Shown: positions 1-8,713 of the stretch, in pieces
Numbering within the stretch: the first letter of the stretch is position 1
How the letters are laid out: the number at the start of each line of letters is the position of its first letter
Made by a program: the position numbers and the translations under genes
The notes under the pieces: generated by a model
Seen by the model: the letters and a program-made list of their open reading frames with translations, nothing else
The model's database searches: none
Told to the model about the DNA's origin: nothing
Assembly (NCBI RefSeq): GCF_014196845.1
Contig: NZ_JACIEM010000005.1
Span: 496,001 to 560,000 of the forward strand
Direction of reading: 5' to 3'
Length of the DNA stretch: 64,000 bases
Origin: Aurantimonas endophytica
GTDB taxonomy: Bacteria; Pseudomonadota; Alphaproteobacteria; Rhizobiales; Rhizobiaceae

Positions 1-1
1 G

Positions 2-256
2 ACGTCCGAGGAGCGGCAGGCGGCGGTCGACGCGATCGCCCGTGAAGCCGGCATTCCCGAGTCGGAGGCCCGCCAGCGCCTGCAGCGGTTCCAGCAGCGA
101 TACGACGAGGCGATCCGCACGGCGCGCCAGGCGGCGGATGCCGCGGCCGGCGCCGTCTCCACGGCATCCTTCGGCGCCTTCATCGCGCTCTTGCTGGGCC
201 TCGTCGTCGGCGCCCTTGGCGGTCTGGCCGGCCGGCCGAGCCGCACGCTGGTCTGA
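2..256 (+). CDS. C-terminal fragment of a PhnA-like/YrzE-type membrane protein
   Basis: The window opens inside a gene, and frame 2 stays open for 84 codons to a TGA at 254-256. The visible part is a charged, glutamine-rich helical segment (about residues 1-48 of the fragment) followed by one hydrophobic alanine/glycine/leucine segment and a short basic tail. A charged helix followed by a terminal membrane segment resembles the C-terminus of the PhnA-like membrane proteins common in Rhizobiales. That match is from memory. The start and most of the protein lie outside the window, so the function cannot be judged. Confidence 0.5.
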   Translation, partial: TSEERQAAVDAIAREAGIPESEARQRLQRFQQRYDEAIRTARQAADAAAGAVSTASFGAFIALLLGLVVGALGGLAGRPSRTLV

Positions 257-293
257 CGCCGCCCGGCCAGCGCGGTGTCCGAGCTGGCGTGGG

Positions 294-307
294 TTGATCG
301 AGATCAA
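294..307. promoter_or_regulatory. Perfect FNR/FixK-type operator (TTGATCGAGATCAA)
   Basis: The sequence TTGAT-CGAG-ATCAA is an exact inverted repeat with the TTGAT-N4-ATCAA consensus of FNR, Anr, FnrL and FixK proteins. It ends 58 bases before the peroxidase start codon at 366, where an activator site near -40 would be expected. It therefore predicts low-oxygen induction of the peroxidase-pseudoazurin pair. Recognition by a particular regulator is inference. Confidence 0.75.
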
Positions 308-365
308 TGAACACCGTGATCGCGAATGCTGGTCTCGCAGATGCGAGATCACAAGGAGCGATACG

Positions 366-1418
366 ATGTTTTCAAGCAGGAGCGTCTTGTTCGGCGTCGG
401 CATGGTCGCGTGGGCGACGACCGCCGGCGCCAACGAATTGCGCGAGACGGCTGCCATGCTCTTCGGAGCAGTGCCGACAGCGGTAGCGGAAGTGCGCGGC
501 GAGGCCGTGACGCAGGAACGGGTCGAACTCGGACGGATGCTGTTCTTCGATCCGCGACTGTCGAGCAGTCACATCATCAGCTGCAATACCTGCCACAATG
601 TCGGGACCGGCGGCGCCGACAACGTCCCGACCTCGATCGGGCACGGCTGGCAGAAGGGGCCGCGAAACTCCCCGACGGTCCTCAACTCGGTCTTCAACAT
701 CGCGCAGTTCTGGGACGGGCGCGCACCGGACCTTCGCGAACAGGCCAAGGGTCCCGTGCAGGCCGGGGTCGAGATGGCGAGCACGCCAGAGCGCGTCGTG
801 GCGACGCTGAAGAGCATGCCCGGCTATGAGAGCGCTTTCCAGGAAGCGTTTCCGGGCGAGAGCGACCCCGTGACCTTCGACAACATGGCGATCGCCATCG
901 AAGCCTTCGAAACGACACTGATCACGCCGAATTCGCGCTTCGACCAGTTCCTGGCCGGCAGCGACGATGCGCTCGACGACCAGGAGACCCACGGTCTGCA
1001 GGTGTTCATCGACAGCGGCTGCGGCGCCTGCCACAGCGGCTCGAATTTCGGCGGGCAGGACTACTTCCCGTTCGGCGTGGTCGAGAGGCCGGGCGCCAGC
1101 ATGCTGCCGCTCGGCGACAAGGGCCGCTTTGCCGTCACCCAGACCGCCGACGACGAATACGTCTTCCGGGCAGCGCCGCTGCGAAACGTCGAACTGACGG
1201 CGCCGTATTTCCACAGCGGACAGGCCTGGGACCTCGAGCAGGCCGTGGCGATCATGAGCACCAGCCAGCTTGGTACCGAGCTGGCGGAGGACGACATTAC
1301 CGCGGTCGCCGCCTTCCTGCGCACGCTCACCGGCGAGCAGCCGACGATCGAATATCCGATCCTGCCGCCGAGCACGATCGACACGCCGAAGCCGGAATAT
1401 ATGGGAGCGCCACAATGA
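366..1418 (+). CDS. ccp: Di-haem cytochrome c peroxidase (CcpA/MauG family)
   Basis: This 350-residue protein should reduce periplasmic hydrogen peroxide to water using electrons from small redox proteins. It has a signal peptide of about 22 residues and two haem c motifs, CNTCH (C73, C76, H77) and CGACH (C219, C222, H223). Between them lie the family blocks RNSPTVLNSVFN, QFWDGRA and GPVQAGVEM, typical of bacterial di-haem peroxidases. ATG 366 is chosen because it follows an AAGGAGCG ribosome site and begins the signal peptide; the frame is open further upstream without coding character. It overlaps the pseudoazurin gene by ATGA, and an FNR box lies 58 bases upstream. Length and motif spacing fit classical peroxidases better than MauG, though MauG-like enzymes share the fold. 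Confidence 0.93.
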   Translation: MFSSRSVLFGVGMVAWATTAGANELRETAAMLFGAVPTAVAEVRGEAVTQERVELGRMLFFDPRLSSSHIISCNTCHNVGTGGADNVPTSIGHGWQKGPRNSPTVLNSVFNIAQFWDGRAPDLREQAKGPVQAGVEMASTPERVVATLKSMPGYESAFQEAFPGESDPVTFDNMAIAIEAFETTLITPNSRFDQFLAGSDDALDDQETHGLQVFIDSGCGACHSGSNFGGQDYFPFGVVERPGASMLPLGDKGRFAVTQTADDEYVFRAAPLRNVELTAPYFHSGQAWDLEQAVAIMSTSQLGTELAEDDITAVAAFLRTLTGEQPTIEYPILPPSTIDTPKPEYMGAPQ

Positions 1419-1903
1419 CCGCGAACAACGCAATCGTCTCCGCCGGGAGACACGTCGTCGCCGCGGGCTTCATCGCGCTCGCCGGCCTCGCGACCAGCGC
1501 GGCGACGGCGTCCGCCGAGGAGCACGTGGTCGAGATGCTCAATCGCGGCGAGAGCGGCATCATGGTGTTCGAGCCCGCACTGGTCCGGGCCATGCCGGGC
1601 GACACGGTACGGTTCGTGCCGGTCGACCCCAGCCACAACGCGGTGAGCGTCGAGGGCATGATGCCGGCGGAAGCCGAGACGCTGGAAGGCGGGATGAACG
1701 AAGAGGTCGTCTACGCCGTCGAACAGCAGGGCGTGTACGGCATCCACTGCACGCCGCATTACGCGATGGGGATGGTAGCGCTGATCCAGGTCGGCGACGA
1801 TCTGTCGAATCTCGACAAGGCGAGGGAAGCTGCGGCCAAGGCGCCCGGCCGAGCGAAGACGGTGTTCGCAAGGCTGTTCGACGAACTCCAGGCCAGCGAA
1901 TGA
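1415..1903 (+). CDS. Pseudoazurin-family blue copper protein
   Basis: This 162-residue cupredoxin has an N-terminal signal region (to about residue 35). Type 1 copper ligands can be placed at His74, Cys112, His115 and Met120. The spacing (38, 3 and 5) equals that of characterised pseudoazurins (H40, C78, H81, M86). It should carry single electrons in the periplasm. Its start overlaps the peroxidase stop (ATGA), so the two genes are translationally coupled. The natural reading is that pseudoazurin donates electrons to the peroxidase and is expressed from the same FNR-controlled promoter. Donation to a nitrite or nitrous oxide reductase elsewhere is also possible; none is in this window. Confidence 0.92.
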   Translation: MTANNAIVSAGRHVVAAGFIALAGLATSAATASAEEHVVEMLNRGESGIMVFEPALVRAMPGDTVRFVPVDPSHNAVSVEGMMPAEAETLEGGMNEEVVYAVEQQGVYGIHCTPHYAMGMVALIQVGDDLSNLDKAREAAAKAPGRAKTVFARLFDELQASE

Positions 1904-1909
1904 AGGCTC

Positions 1910-1934
1910 GGCGCCCGGTCTTTCGCCGGGCGCC
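1910..1934 (+). terminator. Hairpin just after pseudoazurin
   Basis: A perfect 9-bp stem (GGCGCCCGG/CCGGGCGCC) with a 7-base loop starts seven bases after the pseudoazurin stop codon. No T-tract follows, so it may end transcription inefficiently, rely on Rho, or act as a 3-prime stabilising stem. Confidence 0.4.
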
Positions 1935-2118
1935 CACCCTGCATGGCGCCTATCGCGGCGGCTGCGTCATCGTCGGTCGCATTCTGAGCACGGTCGTGCG
2001 GCATCCCGGCTAGAGCTGTAAGGGCGTTCCGCCATTGCCTCTAGGGCTGGCGCAACGCTACACCAAAGCGATGGCTCGGCGCTCGCCGGGCCTCGGCCAT
2101 GCGGACGCGAGGCGACAG

Positions 2119-3372
2119 ATGCGACGATTTTCGGCCTTCGCCGTGGCGCGCGAGGCAATGCGCGGCCATTCGGGCTGGACCGAGCAGTGGGCCTCTCCGG
2201 AGCCAAGGCGCCAGTATGACGTGGTCATCGTCGGTGCCGGCGGGCACGGGCTCGCTACCGCCTATTATCTCGCCAAGGAGCATGGCATCACCGACGTCGC
2301 GGTGATCGAGAAGGGCTGGCTCGGCGGGGGCAACACCGGCCGCAACACCACGATCATCCGCTCGAACTATCTCTACGACGAGTCCGCGGCGCTCTACGAC
2401 CACGCGGTCAAGCTGTGGGAAGGCCTGTCGCAGGACCTCAACTACAACGTCATGTTCTCGCCGCGCGGCGTCCTGATGCTGTCGCACAACGAGCACGACC
2501 GGCAGAGCGCCCAGCGCCACATCCACGCCAACCGGATCAACGGCGTCGACAACGAGTGGCTGACGCCGGAAGAGTGCAAGGCCTACTGCCCGCCGCTGAA
2601 CATTTCGGCGAACACCCGCTACCCGGTGATCGGCGGCGCGCTGCAGCGGCGCGGCGGCACGGCGCGGCACGACGCCGTCGCCTGGGGCTATGCCCGCGCC
2701 GCCTCGGACCGCGGCGTCCACATCCTCCAGAACACTACGGTGACCGGCATCCGCCGCGACGCCAGCGGCGCCGTCGCCGGCGTCGAGACCTCGCGCGGCT
2801 TCATCGGGGCGCGAAAGATCGGCGTCGTTGCGGCCGGGCACACGTCGGTGGTCATGGACATGGCCGGCGTTCGCATGCCGATCGAGAGTTTTCCGCTGCA
2901 GGCGGTGGTCTCGGAGCCGGTGAAGCCGTGCTTTCCCTGCGTGGTAATGTCGAACACCGTGCACGCCTATGTCTCGCAGTCGGACAAGGGCGAGCTGGTG
3001 ATCGGCGCCGGCACCGACCAGTACCCGTCCTATTCCCAGACCGGCAGCCTCTCGATCTTCAACCACACGCTGGACGCGATCTCGGAGATGTTCCCGATGT
3101 TCCGGCGGATGCGCATGCTGCGCACCTGGGGCGGCATCGTCGACGTCACGCCGGACCGCTCGCCGGTCCTGTCGAAGACGCCGGTGAAGGGGCTCTACGT
3201 CAATTGCGGCTGGGGCACCGGCGGCTTCAAGGCAACGCCCGGCTCGGGCCATGTCTTTGCCCACACGATCGCCCGCGACGAGCCGCATGCGATCAACGCC
3301 GCGTTCAGCCTCGACCGCTTCGAAACCGGCCGCTTCATCGACGAGGCGGCCGCCGCCGCCGTCGCGCACTAG
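2119..3372 (+). CDS. soxB: Sarcosine oxidase subunit beta
   Basis: This 417-residue FAD-dependent oxidoreductase is the catalytic subunit of heterotetrameric sarcosine oxidase, which demethylates sarcosine to glycine with formation of methylene-tetrahydrofolate or formaldehyde and hydrogen peroxide. A dinucleotide-binding GAGGHG motif sits at residues 39-44. The TARHD segment contains His184, in the position expected for the covalent FMN attachment of this subunit family. ATG 2119 is chosen because MRRFSAFAVAREAMRGHSGW matches the usual N-terminus; the longer reading from 2035 adds residues of no recognisable kind. It is the first gene of soxBDAG. The customary glyA, folD and purU companions are absent nearby. 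Confidence 0.95.
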   Translation: MRRFSAFAVAREAMRGHSGWTEQWASPEPRRQYDVVIVGAGGHGLATAYYLAKEHGITDVAVIEKGWLGGGNTGRNTTIIRSNYLYDESAALYDHAVKLWEGLSQDLNYNVMFSPRGVLMLSHNEHDRQSAQRHIHANRINGVDNEWLTPEECKAYCPPLNISANTRYPVIGGALQRRGGTARHDAVAWGYARAASDRGVHILQNTTVTGIRRDASGAVAGVETSRGFIGARKIGVVAAGHTSVVMDMAGVRMPIESFPLQAVVSEPVKPCFPCVVMSNTVHAYVSQSDKGELVIGAGTDQYPSYSQTGSLSIFNHTLDAISEMFPMFRRMRMLRTWGGIVDVTPDRSPVLSKTPVKGLYVNCGWGTGGFKATPGSGHVFAHTIARDEPHAINAAFSLDRFETGRFIDEAAAAAVAH

Positions 3373-3380
3373 GTAGAACG

Positions 3381-3710
3381 ATGCTGCTGATCCACTGCCC
3401 CTATTGCGAGGACGACCGGCCGGAGCTGGAGTTCCGCCACGCCGGCGAGGCGCATGTCTCGCGGCCCTCGCAGAGCGTCGAGCCCGGCCGCGCCGTTGCC
3501 GAGGCGCTGTATCTGCGCACCAATACGCGCGGCGTCGTCTTCGAGCGCTGGCGGCACGTGCATGGCTGCGGCCGGTTCTTCAACGCCGCGCGGCATTCGG
3601 TGTCGGACGCGTTTCTCGCCTTCTACAAGGCCGGCGAGAAGCGGCCCGATATCGCTGCGGAGGATGCAGGCCCGGCTGTCGGACCGAGCAAGCCGGAGCC
3701 GCGCCCATGA
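3381..3710 (+). CDS. soxD: Sarcosine oxidase subunit delta
   Basis: This small 109-residue subunit begins MLLIHCPYC. Cys6 and Cys9, together with the later HVHGC segment, are candidates for the structural zinc site known in the delta subunit. It starts eight bases after soxB, and its stop overlaps the soxA start (ATGA), so it is coupled to the alpha subunit. Its role is structural within the alpha-beta-gamma-delta complex. The length and position in the B-D-A-G order are typical. Confidence 0.95.
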   Translation: MLLIHCPYCEDDRPELEFRHAGEAHVSRPSQSVEPGRAVAEALYLRTNTRGVVFERWRHVHGCGRFFNAARHSVSDAFLAFYKAGEKRPDIAAEDAGPAVGPSKPEPRP

Positions 3711-6688
3711 AGTCGTTCCGATTGCCCGGCCTCGGCCGGCTCGCCGGCGCGCGGCGCGTCACCTTCAGCTTCGACGGCAACCGCCTGACCGGCCTCGATG
3801 GCGACACGCTCGCCTCGGCGCTGCTTGCCAACGGCATCCACCTCACCGGACGCTCGTTCAAGTATCACCGCCCTCGCGGCATTCTCGGCTCCGGCCCCGA
3901 GGAGCCCAATGCGCTGGTCGAGATCCGCCGGGACGCCGGCCGGCGCCAGCCGAACATCCGCGCCACGATGCAGCCGCTCTACCAGGGGCTGGAAGCGCAT
4001 AGCCAGAACCGCTGGCCGTCGCTCGCCTTCGATGTCGGCGCCGTCAACGGCCTGTTCTCCCGCTTCCTCACGGCGGGCTTCTACTACAAGACCTTCATGT
4101 GGCCGAAGGGCTTCTGGCACCGGGTCTACGAGCCGTATATCCGCTCCGCCGCCGGGCTCGGCCGGGCGCCGGAAGAGGCCGACCCCGACCGCTACGACAA
4201 CCGCTTCGCGCATGTCGACGTGCTGGTCGTCGGCGGTGGCCCGGCCGGCCTTGCCGCAGCGCTCGAGGCAGGCGAGACGGGTGCCGACGTGCTCATCTGC
4301 GACGAGGGGCAGAGCTTCGGCGGCTGGCTGAAGGTCGAGAGCGGCGTGCGGATCGACGGCGTGCCCGGCATGGAATGGGTCACGAATGCGCTCGCCCGGC
4401 TCGAGGCGATGCCGAATGTCAGGGTGATGCCGCGCACCACCGGCTTCGGCTACTACAACCACAACATGGTCGCGCTGGCCGAGCAGGTCACCGAGCATCT
4501 GCCGCATCCCGATCCCGCTTTGCCGCGCGAACGGCTCTGGCAGGTTCGCGCCAAGACGGTGGTGCTGGCGACCGGGTCGATCGAGCGGCCGCTGGTGTTC
4601 CCGGACAATGACCGGCCCGGCATCATGCTTGCCGGAGCGGCGCGGCTCTATCTCAATCATCACGGCGTGACGCCCGGCCTCAGGGTCGCTGTCTTCACAG
4701 CCCATGACGCGGCCTACGAGGCGGCCTTCGACTTGCGGCGTGCCGGGGTCGACGTGCCGGTCATCGTCGACCTGCGCGCCGAGCCGGGCGCCGGCCTTGC
4801 CGCCACGGCACGCTCGCTCGGCATCGAGGTGCTGGCCGGATACGGCGTGAAGAGCGTGCGCGGCAGGAACCGCATTCGCGGCTTCACGGTCGAGGACCTG
4901 CGCACCGGCGCCGACAATCGCGGCTTCGATTGCGACGCGCTGCTGATGTCCGGCGGCTTCACGCCTTCGGTGCATCTGTTCTCGCAATCGCGCGGCAAGC
5001 TCGCCTTCGACGCAGCGCTCCAGGCCTATGTGCCGGGCGAGGCGGTGCAGAATTGCCTGAATGTCGGCGCGGCCGCGGGAGAGTTCGACCTGGCCGATAC
5101 GATCAGCCGAGCGCGTGCCGCAGGCCGTTCGGCGGCGACAGGCGAAGCTGGCAGTGCGGCACTGGTCGCCGTGGAGGGCGCAGCCCTGTCCGGTGGCGGC
5201 ATGGCCGGCGCGACGCCGGCCGCGGGTCCCGGCAAGACCGTAAAAGCTTTCGTCGACTTCCAGAACGACGTCACTGCGCGCGACATTCGCCTTGCCGTCG
5301 CCGAGGGCTTCCGGTCGGTCGAGCACATCAAGCGCTTCACCACCAACGGCATGGCCACCGACCAGGGCAAGACCTCGAACATCCACGGGCTCGGGGTGGC
5401 CGCCGAGGCGCTGTCGCGGCCGATGCCGGAAGTCGGGCTGACAACGTTCCGCGCGCCGTTCACGCCGGTGACCTTCGGGACGATCGCCGGCTATGCGCGG
5501 GGCGAATTGTTCGATCCGACCCGCAAGACGCCGATCCACGACAGTGCCGCCGCGGAGGGCGCGGTGTTCGAGGATGTCGGCATGTGGAAGCGCGCCTGGT
5601 ACTTCCCCCGCGGCGACGACAAGCACGCGGCGGTCGACCGGGAATGCCGCGCTGTGCGCGACGCGGCGGGACTGTTCGATGCCTCGACGCTCGGCAAGAT
5701 CGAGGTCACCGGCCCGGACGCAGCGCGCTTCCTCGACCTCGTCTACGCGACGCCGCTGGCGAGCCTTGCCGTCGGCAAATGCCGCTATGCGCTGCTCCTG
5801 AACGAGGCGGGGTTTGTCATCGACGACGGCATCGTCGCGCGTCTTGCCGAAGACCGCTACCACGTGACGACCACGACCGGCGGCGCGCCGCGCGTGCTGG
5901 CCCACATGGAGGATTACCGCCAGACCGAGTTCCCAGAGCTCGCCGTGTGGACCACGTCGATCACCGAACAGTTCGCGGTGATCGCGGTGCAAGGGCCGAA
6001 GGCGCGGGAGATCGTTGCGCCCTTCGTCGAGGGTCTCGATATCGGCGCGGCAGCCTTCCCCCACATGAGTGTTGCGGAATGCCGCTTCATGGGGGTTCCC
6101 TGCCGGCTGTTCCGGGTCTCGTTCACCGGCGAGATCGGCTACGAGATCAACGTTCCGTCGGATTACGGGCGGGCGGTCTGGGACGCGCTGCGCGAGCGCG
6201 GCCGCGGCCTCGGTGCTGAGCCCTACGGCACCGAGGCGATGCACGTGCTGCGCGCCGAGAAGGGCTACATCATCGTCGGCCAGGAGACCGATGGCACCGT
6301 GACTCCGGCCGATGCCGGCCTTGGTTGGGCGGTGTCGAAGAAGAAGTCGGATTTCGTCGGTAAGCGCGGTCTGGAGCGACCGGACCTCTTCGCACCCGGC
6401 CGCAAACAGTTGGTCGGGCTCAAGACCGCAAACCCGCTGACGGTTCTTGAAGAGGGCGCGCAACTGGTCGCCGACCCGAACGAGCCCGTGCCGATGACGG
6501 CGCTCGGCCACGTGACCTCGGCCTATCATTCGGCGACGCTCGGCCGCTCCATCGCCATGGCGATGGTGCGGGACGGGCAGAGCCTGATGGGGCGGACGCT
6601 CTACGTGCCGATGCCGAAGGAGACGATCGCGGTGGAAGTGACGTCGTCGGTGTTCTTCGATCCGGAAGGGGAGCGGCTGCATGGCTGA
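3707..6688 (+). CDS. soxA: Sarcosine oxidase subunit alpha
   Basis: This 993-residue subunit has three recognisable parts. The N-terminal region (about 15-75) resembles the 2Fe-2S-like fold that lacks the cluster in this family. A nucleotide-binding domain follows, with GGGPAG at 176-181 and a second half containing a GSIERP turn. The C-terminal half, from about residue 600, is homologous to the aminomethyltransferase (GcvT) folate-binding domain. It binds NAD and tetrahydrofolate, channelling the one-carbon unit released by the beta subunit. The ATG overlaps the soxD stop, and the 3-prime end overlaps the soxG start (ATGGCTGA). A longer open frame upstream from 3404 overlaps soxD and is not coding. 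Confidence 0.96.
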   Translation: MKSFRLPGLGRLAGARRVTFSFDGNRLTGLDGDTLASALLANGIHLTGRSFKYHRPRGILGSGPEEPNALVEIRRDAGRRQPNIRATMQPLYQGLEAHSQNRWPSLAFDVGAVNGLFSRFLTAGFYYKTFMWPKGFWHRVYEPYIRSAAGLGRAPEEADPDRYDNRFAHVDVLVVGGGPAGLAAALEAGETGADVLICDEGQSFGGWLKVESGVRIDGVPGMEWVTNALARLEAMPNVRVMPRTTGFGYYNHNMVALAEQVTEHLPHPDPALPRERLWQVRAKTVVLATGSIERPLVFPDNDRPGIMLAGAARLYLNHHGVTPGLRVAVFTAHDAAYEAAFDLRRAGVDVPVIVDLRAEPGAGLAATARSLGIEVLAGYGVKSVRGRNRIRGFTVEDLRTGADNRGFDCDALLMSGGFTPSVHLFSQSRGKLAFDAALQAYVPGEAVQNCLNVGAAAGEFDLADTISRARAAGRSAATGEAGSAALVAVEGAALSGGGMAGATPAAGPGKTVKAFVDFQNDVTARDIRLAVAEGFRSVEHIKRFTTNGMATDQGKTSNIHGLGVAAEALSRPMPEVGLTTFRAPFTPVTFGTIAGYARGELFDPTRKTPIHDSAAAEGAVFEDVGMWKRAWYFPRGDDKHAAVDRECRAVRDAAGLFDASTLGKIEVTGPDAARFLDLVYATPLASLAVGKCRYALLLNEAGFVIDDGIVARLAEDRYHVTTTTGGAPRVLAHMEDYRQTEFPELAVWTTSITEQFAVIAVQGPKAREIVAPFVEGLDIGAAAFPHMSVAECRFMGVPCRLFRVSFTGEIGYEINVPSDYGRAVWDALRERGRGLGAEPYGTEAMHVLRAEKGYIIVGQETDGTVTPADAGLGWAVSKKKSDFVGKRGLERPDLFAPGRKQLVGLKTANPLTVLEEGAQLVADPNEPVPMTALGHVTSAYHSATLGRSIAMAMVRDGQSLMGRTLYVPMPKETIAVEVTSSVFFDPEGERLHG

Positions 6689-7394
6689 CGAGAAGAAGCC
6701 GGCAAAGCCGCGCGCGGCGCCACGCAGGAAGCCGGCCGATCCGGCCCCCGCAAGGCCTTCGAGAACCGCCAAGGTGGCGGGCACGGTCGATGCAAAGGCC
6801 ATGGCGCCCGCGGCGTCGGCAACGACCGGTCCAACTGCTCGCCGCATGTCGCCGCTCGACGGCCGCTATGCCGGCGGACCCGGCGTGACCTTGACACCGC
6901 TCGGCTACCGTCGGCGGCTCAGCCTCCACGCGAGTGCTGAATCCTTGCCGGGGATAGGCGCGGCGCTCGGCCTCGACCTGCCGACGCGGCCGAAGGCGAC
7001 CACCGTCAACGAGGGGATCGCTGCCCTGTGGCTGGGTCCGGACGAATGGCTGCTTCTCGACGACCGGGCCGCCCCTGGCGACGAGGGGGAACCCGGCACG
7101 ATGTCGGCGTCCCTCGCCGCCGTGCCTGGGATTTCCATGGTCGATGTCTCGCAGCGAAATGTCGGGATCGCGATCGAGGGCCCGGCGGCCGAGGCCATAG
7201 TCGCGGCGGGCTGCCCGCAGGATCTGCGGCTCCGCAGTTTCCCGGTCGGCGCCGCCAGCCGGACGGTGCTGTCCAAGGCCGAGATCGTCCTGCGGCGCAC
7301 CGGCGAGGAGCGCTTCGAGATCGAGTGCTGGCGCTCCTTCGCCGACTATGTCTGGACATTCCTGGAAGAGGCGGCGCGGGCTCCGGCCGTCTGA
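6681..7394 (+). CDS. soxG: Sarcosine oxidase subunit gamma
   Basis: This 237-residue protein is the gamma subunit that completes the sarcosine oxidase tetramer. After a lysine, proline and alanine-rich N-terminal extension of about 50 residues comes a GcvT-like fold. Conserved-looking blocks include LWLGPDEWLLL and VDVSQRNVGIAIEGP. It overlaps soxA by eight bases, and the operon ends here because the next gene lies on the opposite strand. The N-terminal basic extension is longer than the core gamma fold needs; its role is unknown. Confidence 0.92.
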   Translation: MADEKKPAKPRAAPRRKPADPAPARPSRTAKVAGTVDAKAMAPAASATTGPTARRMSPLDGRYAGGPGVTLTPLGYRRRLSLHASAESLPGIGAALGLDLPTRPKATTVNEGIAALWLGPDEWLLLDDRAAPGDEGEPGTMSASLAAVPGISMVDVSQRNVGIAIEGPAAEAIVAAGCPQDLRLRSFPVGAASRTVLSKAEIVLRRTGEERFEIECWRSFADYVWTFLEEAARAPAV

Positions 7395-7398
7395 GCGA

Positions 7399-8013
7399 TC
7401 AGGCGGGACGCATCGCCCGCCGATAGGCATCGCGGTCGGTGACCCTTTCGACATAGGCCTGGATCGCGGCGCTGTCCTGGATGCGCGGCGCGCCGAAACC
7501 GCCAGCCCAGGAGAGCTGCGAGCCGATATAGACGTCGGCGGCGGTGAACTGGTCGCCGACCAGATAGGTGTTGCGCGACACCGCCTGCTCCAGCGTGTCG
7601 ATCACGTCATTGTAGCTGCCCCAGCCGACGGATCCCTTGGACAGCGGCGCGGCGCCCTTGCGCATCATCGTCTCGGTCAGTGCCGGCTCGAAGCAGCTGC
7701 CCCCGAAGAACAGCCAGCGATAATAGCTGCCTCGCGCGGAGGATCCGGGCTCCGGCGCAAGCGCCGCCGCCGGATAGGCTTCGGCGAGCCATGTCAGGAT
7801 CGCCGCGGTTTCGGTCAGCACCGTGCGGTCGGCGAGGACCAGCGTCGGGATCTTGCCCATCGGGTTGATGGCGAGGAAGTCCGGCTTGCGGTTGTCGCCC
7901 GCCTCGAAATCCACCAGCACCGTCTCGTATTCGGCACCGACTTCTTCCAGCATCCAGCGGGCCGTCGCCGCACGGCTCATCGGATTATAGTAGAATGTGA
8001 TCTTCCCCGGCAT
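7399..8013 (-). CDS. Glutathione S-transferase family protein
   Basis: This 204-residue cytosolic transferase has an N-terminal thioredoxin-like domain (about 1-80), with Ser13 in NPMSRAATARW, the GKIPTL cis-proline loop and a TET glutathione-binding turn. A helical C-terminal domain of the usual length follows. The substrate cannot be told; the family conjugates glutathione to electrophiles or reduces peroxides. It faces soxG tail to tail. The gap of 80 bases to the FMN reductase behind it allows either shared transcription or its own promoter. Confidence 0.85.
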   Translation of the reverse strand: MPGKITFYYNPMSRAATARWMLEEVGAEYETVLVDFEAGDNRKPDFLAINPMGKIPTLVLADRTVLTETAAILTWLAEAYPAAALAPEPGSSARGSYYRWLFFGGSCFEPALTETMMRKGAAPLSKGSVGWGSYNDVIDTLEQAVSRNTYLVGDQFTAADVYIGSQLSWAGGFGAPRIQDSAAIQAYVERVTDRDAYRRAMRPA

Positions 8014-8093
8014 GTCCCGTTCCCGTATCGGCGCTCGATGGGTGGCTCTCAGACCGCTCGCTATCTGCCGTCATCGACCGTGTCGGCCACTGA

Positions 8094-8675
8094 TCATTGC
8101 GGCACGCCATCCGCGTCACGCTTGGCCTTCAACGCCGTCGCATACCATTCGAACTCGTCGAGAAATTTGACGGCGGATCTGTCGATCCAAGGCTCGTTGG
8201 ACGTCCCGTCCTCTTGCAGCGACTTGCCGATCGACGGAATGGCGAGAACCGAGGGCAGGCTCGACATGCCCATCTCCGCGAGGACCGGGCGCAGCGCGAT
8301 CGCCGCCCGGACGCCGCCGAAGCGGCCGGCCGAGTAGCAGACGATGCTGGACGGCCGGTAGAAATATTCCTCGAGGAAATAGTCGAGCGTGTTCTTCAGC
8401 GCCGCCGGGATCGACTGGTTATATTCGGCGCTGACGATCATGAAGCCGTCGGCGCGGCGGTAGAGATCGGCCAGCCGCTCCAGCTTCTCCGGCGCCTCGC
8501 CGCGCGGATATTCCTTGTACATCTTGTCGAGCAGCGGCAGGTCGAGCTCCATCGGGTCCACCAGCACCGGCTCGTGGCCGCGCTCGCGCAGCTTCGCGAT
8601 GATGAAGTTGGCCGCCTTGATGCCCTGGCGCTCCGAGCGCACCGAGCCGAGGATGACGGGAACGAGCAGGGACAT
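8094..8675 (-). CDS. NADPH-dependent FMN reductase (flavodoxin fold)
   Basis: This 193-residue protein carries the phosphate loop GSVRSERQG near the N-terminus and the block AEYNQSIPAALKNTLDY, both typical of the FMN reductase/ArsH/chromate reductase family. It should reduce FMN or quinones with NADPH in the cytosol. It lies upstream of the glutathione transferase on the same strand, which would suit a detoxification or oxidative-stress role. That link is inferred from position only. Confidence 0.85.
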   Translation of the reverse strand: MSLLVPVILGSVRSERQGIKAANFIIAKLRERGHEPVLVDPMELDLPLLDKMYKEYPRGEAPEKLERLADLYRRADGFMIVSAEYNQSIPAALKNTLDYFLEEYFYRPSSIVCYSAGRFGGVRAAIALRPVLAEMGMSSLPSVLAIPSIGKSLQEDGTSNEPWIDRSAVKFLDEFEWYATALKAKRDADGVPQ

Positions 8676-8713
8676 GGGCGCGCCTTTATGATCGGGCGCC
8701 GATGGTCCGACGG

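Noticed and set aside
42-365. An upstream extension of the peroxidase frame
   Set aside because: It overlaps the real end of the preceding membrane protein in another frame, and the signal peptide and ribosome site begin at 366.
3623-6847. A 1074-codon minus-strand open frame opposite soxA
   Set aside because: It has no motifs, and the opposite strand encodes an unmistakable sarcosine oxidase alpha subunit.
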